NCBI GenBank assembly: GCA_000828835.1
Contig: AP014633.1
Coordinates: 2,418,001 to 2,482,000 of the forward strand
Origin: Thioploca ingrica
GTDB taxonomy: Bacteria; Pseudomonadota; Gammaproteobacteria; Beggiatoales; Beggiatoaceae
Direction: 5' to 3'
DNA length: 64,000 bases
Shown here: one piece after another, positions 58,201-64,000 of the stretch
How the letters are laid out: each line of letters begins with the position of its first letter
Position numbering within the stretch: position 1 is the stretch's first letter
Notes under the pieces: generated by a model
What the model saw: only the letters and a program-made list of their open reading frames with translations
Told to the model about the DNA's origin: nothing
Databases searched by the model: none
Program-made: the position numbers and the translations under genes

Positions 58201-61076
58201 TGGAGATCGTCCCGGAACAAACCAGTTACAAAGTGGGTGAAATCGCACGTTATCTGGTAAAAAATCCCTATCCTGGTAGCCGCGCTTTGGTTACCGTGGA
58301 ACGCTTAGGGGTGATGAAAAGTTGGGTAACCACCTTAGCTCAGAGCATGGAAATAGTTGAAGTTCCCGTTGAACCCGATTATGTCCCCGGTTTCTTTGTT
58401 TCAGTTACCGTGATGTCACCGCGAGTTGATAAACCATTAGACAAAGATCAGGTTGATCTCGGTAAACCCGCTTTCCGAATGGGCTATGTGCAAACGGATG
58501 TGGAAGATCCTTATAAAGAATTAGTGGTTGATATTCAAACCGATAAACCAGTCTATAAACCGCGTGAACAAGTGACTATTCATTTGCAGGCTAAAGCGCG
58601 ACAACCGGAGGTGAAAGCTCAACCCATAGAGCTAGCGATTACGGTACTGGATGAATCCGTATTTGATTTGTTAACCCAAGGACGAAATTATTTTGATCCC
58701 TACAAAGGCTTCTATACCTTAGATGGTCTGGATATGGAGAATTTTAGTCTATTAATGAAGTTAGTTGGGCGCCAAAAATTTGAGAAAAAAGGCGCTAATG
58801 CCGGCGGTGATGGTGGCACCGGTTTGAGTATGCGCTCACTATTTAAATTTGTTAGCTATTGGAATCCCGCTCTAAAAACCGACGCCGATGGTAAAGCTCA
58901 GTTTCAATTTACCGTGCCGGATAACTTGACTGGTTGGCGGGTATTAGTCATGGCAGTAACGCCAAGTGATCGGATGGGGTTAGGCGATGTGACATTCAAA
59001 GTCAATCAACCCATCGAAATTCGCCCGGTTTTACCCAATCAAGTGATGAATGGTGATAGTTTCCAAGCTGGCTTCAATATCATGAATCGAACTGAACAAG
59101 TACTTGATATAGAAGTTATTTTATCAGCCAGCGGGCCAGTGGCAATGCCGGTAGCAACTGATAATGCAGTTACCTCAGTACGTCGTACTTATACGCTCAA
59201 AGCCAAGCCTTATCAACGTTATACGCGTTGGTTACCACTCAAAACGCTGGCTGCCGGGACGATTCATTTCGACGCTACCGCGACCACAATCGATAAAACT
59301 GAACACGACGGATTAACCAAGACTCTAGAAATACGACCACGTCAGCCTCGTACCACTGTAGCCACTTATGGGACGACGGTAAAAAATGCCGTCACTGAAG
59401 CCATCCATTTCCCGCCAGATATTGACACTGAGGTTGGCGGCTTGAGTGTCATTGCTTCTCCCACGGTGATAGGCGGAATTGATGGTGCCTTTGAATATAT
59501 GCGTGATTATCCTTATTATTGTTGGGAGCAAAAACTGAGTAAAGGGACGATGGCTTCTCACTACCAGCAATTGCATCCCTATTTGTCTACTAGCCTAACC
59601 TGGCCAGATAGCGCGACTTTAGCAGATACCACCTTGCAACTCGCGGCTGAGTATCAAGCCCCGAATGGGGGGATGGCTTACTTTGTCGCTACCGATGAGC
59701 GAGTGGATCCTTATTTAAGTGCTTATACTGCTTTAGCTTTCAATTGGTTACGTGAGGCAGGTCATCCGATTCCCTCAGCGGTAGAAAACAAGTTACACGA
59801 ATATTTACTCACTTTATTACGCAAAGATGTAACCCCAGACTTTTATAATTCCGGCATGGCTTCCTCAGTCCGAGCAGTTGCCTTAGCGGCTTTAGCCAAA
59901 GCGGGTAAAGTGACTCGCAGTGACTTACACCGTTATCAAAGACATGTCAAGGAAATGGATTTATTTGGTCAAGCACAATTTTTGTCGGCTGCCTTGCAGA
60001 TACCCGGAACTCAGAGTATACGTACTCAAATCGTGGATATGATTCTAGCTCATGCGGACCAAACGGCTGGGAGAATCGCTTTTACCGAAAATTTAGATGA
60101 AGGTTATCAACATCTCTTATCTTCTAACTTACGCACACAATGCGCTATTTTGAGTAGTTTAAGTGAGTATGACGAGAAGACAGCAGCAAATGCCAACCAG
60201 ATTGGAGATATTCTGTTCAAATTAGTTCGACAGATTACGGCACAACGTAATACTCAAGGTCATTGGGAAAATACTCAGGAAAATCTGTTTTGTATGAATG
60301 CCCTGATCACCTATGCCCGGATTTACGAAACCGAAGCACCGATAATGACCGTGCGGAGTTGGTTAGATACCAAACAACTGGGTGAAACTCAATTTGATAA
60401 TGTCAAAAATCCACCGGTGACTTTTAACCATGCGCTGACCGCAACGGATCCAGGACGGAAAGCTCAAGTTAAATTGGAACGTGAAGGGCAGGGCAGACTG
60501 TATTACACGGTGCGGCTAGCTTATTCCGAAAAAAATGCCAAAGCGAATGCTATCAATGCCGGGATTGAAGTCAAGAGGGAATATCATGTTGAGCGTAATG
60601 GTAAGTGGTTGCGACTGGGTAATCCGCTGACACTGAAAACTGGAGAATTAGTTCGAGTCGATCTCTACGTATCGCTACCGGCGCCGCGTTATTTTGTGGT
60701 GGTCAATGATCCGATACCGGGGGGCTTAGAGCCAGTTAATCGGAATTTAGCCACCGCTTCACAAATCGATGCCGATAAGGCAAAAGGGCAATATGCCGGC
60801 GGTTCAATCTGGTTCAGTCATAACGATTGGGAAGAATATAATGTGGCTTTCTGGAGTTTCTACCATCAAGAATTACGTCATCATGCCGCTATTTTCTATT
60901 CAGATTATCTCCCCGCCGGAAACTATCATTTAGCGTATGTTGCCCAAGCGATAGCACCGGGTGAATTTAACATCATGGCAACCCAAGCAGAAGAAATGTA
61001 TGAACCGGACATTTATGGTAAAAGTGTTCCGGCTACCTTAAAAGTGGTTAGCGAACAATCGGTTAATTCTGACTAA
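55215..61076 (+). CDS. YfaS/MagD-like alpha-2-macroglobulin family protein
   Basis: A 1953-residue bacterial alpha-2-macroglobulin, with a signal peptide (MIQLSFFGLLIFTWINLLGV..). N-terminal MG1 and MG domains are followed by the ANISIYLDTYA macroglobulin-type repeats. Then come FVSYWNPALKTDADGKAQFQ, FTVPDNLTGWRVLVMAVTPS (A2M domain) and the thioester motif YCWEQ (Cys1436) followed by a helical TED domain. It ends with VNDPIPGGLEPVN. In other bacteria it pairs with PbpC; no pbpC is next to it here. It probably traps proteases in the periplasm. Confidence 0.92.
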   Translation: MIQLSFFGLLIFTWINLLGVIPVWAAFDSATLNEPKALEILRITPSGEDVPVERQVVFTFNQAVVPLGKMEREAAEIPITITPTLDCQWRWLNTSSLACQLGDEDAFQPATRYEIEVKPGIMTESKQTLTQSVQHIFITERPAISNTSFQTWEAPSMPKIRVEFNQLVKRDSVEKHLYFQKPNGQRIALKEAQPIKDEEEQSTDLPAGVTQTWLVAPNSLLPLDTPIRLKVEPGIQSYLGTMPSIEEREVVAFHTFPQFQFLGVQCTTLQDESVFIAFPDKPNEQKRCDPLARVALLFSSPIVKEVAKQYLLIVPDLAGGRTDYDPWEEAINTDSQLDSSHQEDQTYSIDLPENLKGYHTYQLKIDNIGFKDNFGRTLSAPVEMSFLTDHRAPKQVFEHEISVLEQGVDSEVPLYVTNIDQITYYYHLLNSTGWSAEKTRSFSPLAGLKDIAVKIPFGIRELIPTPSGVVQGYFTTQPDINNQDAKTNNWFFSQITPFHLQAKLGHHNTLVWVTDFATGQPVAGANISIYLDTYAPDNNLSKPLATAVTDNQGIALLPGTATLDPRLSHVYVYSDYQPDLRFFIHCQKDQDIALLPIDSAFRVYFSDLVTDYSFYPEMQPKYGHIHTWGTTAQGVYKVGDTVQYKLLVRDQSNETFVAAPTAGYTLKVLDPLGKVVHEVKNFSLSEFGSHHGEFTIPKTAAVGWYSFELSTNFAKESTTWRPMQVLVSDFTPSPFRVYTELNGKLFHLGKPVTVNTHANLHAGGPYVDAQTKVTAILSQQNLIPEHPQTKGFTFDVYLDDIDDETIYSTEAKLNDKGELSTTFTLPAASKVLYGKLTVESAVRDDRGKDVANSTTADYVGRDRFVGIKTTSWMLTAGKTAKNLLLVIDEQGNPVTDTPVTVKIEHQIAKAAQVKGAGNAYLTHYEYEWVATNSCQENLAQLTSIPATCTFVPDKAGVYKMTAQINDKQGRVHQTELEQWAMGQNYVLWENEPGNGLEIVPEQTSYKVGEIARYLVKNPYPGSRALVTVERLGVMKSWVTTLAQSMEIVEVPVEPDYVPGFFVSVTVMSPRVDKPLDKDQVDLGKPAFRMGYVQTDVEDPYKELVVDIQTDKPVYKPREQVTIHLQAKARQPEVKAQPIELAITVLDESVFDLLTQGRNYFDPYKGFYTLDGLDMENFSLLMKLVGRQKFEKKGANAGGDGGTGLSMRSLFKFVSYWNPALKTDADGKAQFQFTVPDNLTGWRVLVMAVTPSDRMGLGDVTFKVNQPIEIRPVLPNQVMNGDSFQAGFNIMNRTEQVLDIEVILSASGPVAMPVATDNAVTSVRRTYTLKAKPYQRYTRWLPLKTLAAGTIHFDATATTIDKTEHDGLTKTLEIRPRQPRTTVATYGTTVKNAVTEAIHFPPDIDTEVGGLSVIASPTVIGGIDGAFEYMRDYPYYCWEQKLSKGTMASHYQQLHPYLSTSLTWPDSATLADTTLQLAAEYQAPNGGMAYFVATDERVDPYLSAYTALAFNWLREAGHPIPSAVENKLHEYLLTLLRKDVTPDFYNSGMASSVRAVALAALAKAGKVTRSDLHRYQRHVKEMDLFGQAQFLSAALQIPGTQSIRTQIVDMILAHADQTAGRIAFTENLDEGYQHLLSSNLRTQCAILSSLSEYDEKTAANANQIGDILFKLVRQITAQRNTQGHWENTQENLFCMNALITYARIYETEAPIMTVRSWLDTKQLGETQFDNVKNPPVTFNHALTATDPGRKAQVKLEREGQGRLYYTVRLAYSEKNAKANAINAGIEVKREYHVERNGKWLRLGNPLTLKTGELVRVDLYVSLPAPRYFVVVNDPIPGGLEPVNRNLATASQIDADKAKGQYAGGSIWFSHNDWEEYNVAFWSFYHQELRHHAAIFYSDYLPAGNYHLAYVAQAIAPGEFNIMATQAEEMYEPDIYGKSVPATLKVVSEQSVNSD

Positions 61077-61084
61077 ATCAACTT

Positions 61085-61107
61085 TCAGCGATTTTAACCA
61101 TCGCTGA
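61085..61107. terminator. Hairpin between the macroglobulin gene and trmJ
   Basis: A perfect 8-base stem TCAGCGAT / ATCGCTGA with a 7-base loop follows the macroglobulin stop by a few bases. It lacks a T-run, so it may be a weak terminator or an mRNA 3' end stabiliser. Confidence 0.35.
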
Positions 61108-61131
61108 GTTAATGACCGGAACGATAAAGCC

Positions 61132-61872
61132 GTGTTTGACCAGATTAAAATTGTTTTAGTGGGCATTACTCACCCCGGTAACATTGGGGCTGCTGCTCGT
61201 GCTATGAAGACCATGGGATTATCCCAATTGGCACTGGTACAACCCAAACAGTTTCCTTGTGCCGAAGCCACGGCACGTGCCACTGGTGCGGATGATGTGT
61301 TAGCTCATGCCCAACTATTTGACAATTTCACTGCGAGTATCCAAGATTGCCATTTAATCTTGGGTACTAGTGCTCGGCAACGCAGTATCGCTTGGCCAGT
61401 ATTAACGCCACGTGCTTGTGCCGAACAAACGCTTACTATACCTCATAGTAAAGTTGCTATTATTTTTGGTAGAGAACATTCTGGATTAACTAATCAAGAG
61501 TTAGATCAATGTCACGCTATGGTACAAATTCCAACCAGTCAATCTTTTGGTTCGTTGAATGTCGCTGCTGCGGTTCAGATTATCGCTTATGAATTGAGAA
61601 TGAAAAGTGAAGAATTGCAAGTAACCCCCGAGGGGAATTTAAAGAAAAACTCGCTGGTTATTCCGGCTTCAGCGGCAGCCATGACACAATTTTATCAACA
61701 TCTAGAACAAACCTTAATTGATATCGGTTTTTTAGATCCACTCAAACCCAGACGATTAATGCGACGGTTACATCGCCTCTTTAATAGAACACAACTGATT
61801 GATTCAGAAGTTAATATTTTAAGAGGTATTTTGACTGCCGCTCAAGAACAATGCCGACGCCATAAACCATAA
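61132..61872 (+). CDS. trmJ: tRNA 2'-O-methyltransferase TrmJ
   Basis: A 246-residue SPOUT methyltransferase: IVLVGITHPGNIGAAARAMK, GLSQLALVQP, AIIFGREHSGLTNQELDQCH and PTSQSFGSLNVAAAVQIIAY are the TrmJ signature. It methylates position 32 of certain tRNAs. GTG start at 61132. The C-terminus (LDPLKPRRLMRRLHRLFNRT) is the family's helical extension. Confidence 0.93.
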   Translation: MFDQIKIVLVGITHPGNIGAAARAMKTMGLSQLALVQPKQFPCAEATARATGADDVLAHAQLFDNFTASIQDCHLILGTSARQRSIAWPVLTPRACAEQTLTIPHSKVAIIFGREHSGLTNQELDQCHAMVQIPTSQSFGSLNVAAAVQIIAYELRMKSEELQVTPEGNLKKNSLVIPASAAAMTQFYQHLEQTLIDIGFLDPLKPRRLMRRLHRLFNRTQLIDSEVNILRGILTAAQEQCRRHKP

Positions 61873-61936
61873 AGATTAAATGATTAATAAGCGCTCACCC
61901 TGATCCCGAATATGCTAATTCTCAAATAGGTGTACT

Positions 61937-63895
61937 ATGACAATTATTCATTTTTATATTAAAAAAATAAATCGTCTTTGCCTATGGAGCCTTTGCCTGT
62001 TATTTATTCCTATTTCATTTGGATATGCCAGTGATGATTGGCTGCAACAACGTTGGCATTTTAAAGAAGCTCATCAAGCCATTCTAACCAAAAATTTTGA
62101 TACTTTTAAACAATTATTAACCAAATTAACAGATTACCCAATTACACCTTATTTACAATACCTTTATTTAAAAAATACCTTTAATCCAGAAAATAAGCAA
62201 ACTATCGCTGATTTTCTAAACCAATACCAAACTAGTCTCATTAGTTCATTATTAAGAACAGAATGGCTAACTTATCTTGCTCAACAGCATGATTGGGAAA
62301 CTTTTCTAACCGCCTATCAACCGCAAAAAAGTACTGTTTTACAATGCTATCTTTGGCAAGCACGTATTAATACTAAACAACTGAATGGGGTAGTAGACGC
62401 GGTTAAAAAATTATGGTTAGTCGGTCAATCACAGCCACAAGCTTGTGATCCGCTATTTAACTACCTTGTTGACGAAGGTTCCCTCACCGATGAGTTACGT
62501 TGGCAACGCATTCACCTCGCTATGGCTAAAGGTAATAATGGGTTAGTTAATTATTTGGCTAAGACTTTAACCTCGGATACCTATAAAAAATGGGTCAGTC
62601 GCTGGCAAGCGATGCATAACGATCCCGCTACCACGATTAAAAATTTTGACTATTCTGATTCACCCTTGGCACAAGAAATTTTGCTCTACGGATTGAAAAA
62701 GCTAGCGAATCAAGAACTCGATAAAGCTTACCAGACGTGGAGTGAATTGCAGAAGAAATATGCTTTCAAATCATCAGCAAAAGCTGAATTTTCTCGTTAC
62801 TTGGCTTTGAGCGGTGCTCAACAAAACCATCCGCAGGCTGGAGTTTGGTTAGCCGCCATTGATAAACATTTTGCTGATAAAACCCTTAATCAAGCGCGGT
62901 TACAAATAGCGCTAGTTCATCAAGATTGGTCGGCGGTGCTAAAACTAACCCAAGCTTTACCCAAGTCAGAACCAAGCGAATATCAGTGGCAATATTGGCA
63001 AGCACGTGCCCTAGAACAAAATGGCGAAACTGAGTCAGCGGAGAAATTATTTCAGGACTTATCCCAACATCGTCACTATTATGGTTTTTTAGCAGCAGAA
63101 CGACTTGGTAAACCTTATAACCTCCAGTCGCAATCGTTAGCCGTTGAGCAGCCACTTCAAGATCGGTTGCTGGCGCAAAAAAGCGGTTTGCTACGTGCCC
63201 GGGAATTGTATTTTGTGGGTTTAGCTGCTTATGCTCGAGAAGAATGGCAAGCGGTGTTATCCACTTTGAATACCGAAGAATTAAAAACAGCCGCAGTGCT
63301 AGCCCACCAATGGGGATGGCATGATCGTGCTATTGCTACCATTGCTAAAGCGAATTATGACGATGATCTCAAAATACGCTTTCCTTTACCTTTTTATGAT
63401 ACCGTTTTGACTCATGCCCAAAATCAAAATATTGAATTTGAATGGGTTTATGGCATTATCCGCCAAGAAAGCGCCTTTCAAACGGATGCCGTTTCCAGCG
63501 CCGGTGCTCTAGGACTCATGCAATTAATGCCAGCAACGGCGCAAGAGATCGCTAACCAACAACAAATTGAATTAAAGAATGACGAAGATATTTTAGCCCC
63601 AGATATTAATATTCAACTCGGTACCCGTTACTTAAAAACTTTGCTAGATCGTTTTAATAATAATCATCTATTGGCTACGGTAGCTTATAATGCTGGTCCG
63701 ACTCGGGTTAAACGCTGGCTAGAACAATATCGTTGTTTCCCCCCCGATATTTGGGTAGAGTTAATTCCCTTTAATCAAACTCGTGATTATGTTCAGCGGG
63801 TATTAAGTTACACCCCCATTTTTGAATCCCAGATGGTGAAACATCAAAAAGTCAAACCGATGTTGCTTGAACCCATTCAAGGGGACGGTTGTTAG
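61937..63895 (+). CDS. slt: Soluble lytic murein transglycosylase
   Basis: A 652-residue Slt70-type enzyme with a long helical U-domain (residues about 35-480). Its C-terminal SLT domain has GIIRQESAFQTDAVSSAGAL (catalytic Glu511), GLMQLMPATAQEIA and NIQLGTRYLKTLLDRFNNNH, LLATVAYNAGPTRVKRWLEQ. An N-terminal signal peptide (LCLWSLCLLFIPISFGYA) sends it to the periplasm, where it cleaves peptidoglycan and forms anhydromuropeptides. Follows trmJ by 64 bases. Confidence 0.95.
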   Translation: MTIIHFYIKKINRLCLWSLCLLFIPISFGYASDDWLQQRWHFKEAHQAILTKNFDTFKQLLTKLTDYPITPYLQYLYLKNTFNPENKQTIADFLNQYQTSLISSLLRTEWLTYLAQQHDWETFLTAYQPQKSTVLQCYLWQARINTKQLNGVVDAVKKLWLVGQSQPQACDPLFNYLVDEGSLTDELRWQRIHLAMAKGNNGLVNYLAKTLTSDTYKKWVSRWQAMHNDPATTIKNFDYSDSPLAQEILLYGLKKLANQELDKAYQTWSELQKKYAFKSSAKAEFSRYLALSGAQQNHPQAGVWLAAIDKHFADKTLNQARLQIALVHQDWSAVLKLTQALPKSEPSEYQWQYWQARALEQNGETESAEKLFQDLSQHRHYYGFLAAERLGKPYNLQSQSLAVEQPLQDRLLAQKSGLLRARELYFVGLAAYAREEWQAVLSTLNTEELKTAAVLAHQWGWHDRAIATIAKANYDDDLKIRFPLPFYDTVLTHAQNQNIEFEWVYGIIRQESAFQTDAVSSAGALGLMQLMPATAQEIANQQQIELKNDEDILAPDINIQLGTRYLKTLLDRFNNNHLLATVAYNAGPTRVKRWLEQYRCFPPDIWVELIPFNQTRDYVQRVLSYTPIFESQMVKHQKVKPMLLEPIQGDGC

Positions 63896-63911
63896 CAAGT
63901 GGTTGAAATCT

Positions 63912-63975
63912 AAAAATCCCCCTCAATCCCCCTTGGTCAAAGGGGGAAGTAACCAGTCTTAACTTAATGGCAGTG
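63912..63975. repeat. CCCC/GGGG palindromic repeat at the right end
   Basis: Contains CCCCCTCAATCCCCC and the inverted half CAAAGGGGGAAG, followed by AGTCTTAACTTAATGGCAGTG. It is the same family as 26416-26514. Lies downstream of slt. Confidence 0.6.
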
Positions 63976-64000
63976 TTACAACCGGTGCATAACTAAACTT

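Overview
This is a bacterial window, most likely from a gammaproteobacterium. The housekeeping genes at the right end (rsmJ, a SlyB-type lipoprotein, trmJ, slt, a YfaS-type alpha-2-macroglobulin) are of gammaproteobacterial type. Heavy toxin-antitoxin and short-repeat content would fit a large filamentous sulfur bacterium (Beggiatoa/Thioploca/Thiothrix relatives), but there is no rRNA or other marker gene, so the family is an inference. No tRNA, rRNA or CRISPR array was seen.

Bases 1-28838 (all on the minus strand apart from one small module) hold an extracellular contractile injection system (eCIS), a headless phage-tail machine. In transcription order: sheath (27078-28838), inner tube (26555-27058), T4_baseplate-like protein, a repeat-invaded protein, DUF4255 tail-completion protein, AAA+ ATPase, a DUF4157 effector with a helical neighbour, CIS_tube-like protein, LysM-like protein, gpD-like hub, gpV-like spike, a small protein, gp25, baseplate J, gpI with a beta-propeller, a collar-like protein, a second propeller protein and a small protein. 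After a block of toxin-antitoxin genes, a second, paralogous baseplate J-gpI pair follows (gpI is cut by the left edge). No tape-measure protein, PAAR tip or classical fibre was found.

Bases 29000-36410 are an accessory zone of toxin-antitoxin loci (DUF433/PIN, AF2212-like/MazF, HepT/MntA, orphan HicB, DUF4160/DUF2442), intergenic repeats and three likely eCIS cargo genes: a protein of unknown toxicity with a DUF4157-type leader, a phage tail-tip lysozyme and an L,D-transpeptidase-like effector. Two of them share a nearly identical N-terminal leader, a good candidate for a loading signal.

Bases 36600-41570 are a small integrative element: XRE repressor, divergent Cro-like protein, Toprim-DUF3987 primase/helicase, HTH protein and tyrosine integrase, with no structural genes, so satellite-like.

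Bases 41941-52016 hold a secreted protein, an exported trypsin-like protease and a two-gene set: a 944-residue protein with a CarD/Mfd-RID-like domain near its C-terminus, followed by a 1716-residue DEAH helicase with a DUF1998-type end. This resembles Druantia type III (druH-druE) and is the best candidate here for a poorly described defence system. Bases 52152-63895 are core genes.

Several families of short palindromic repeats fill the intergenic gaps, and in at least two eCIS genes they have been inserted in frame and are translated.
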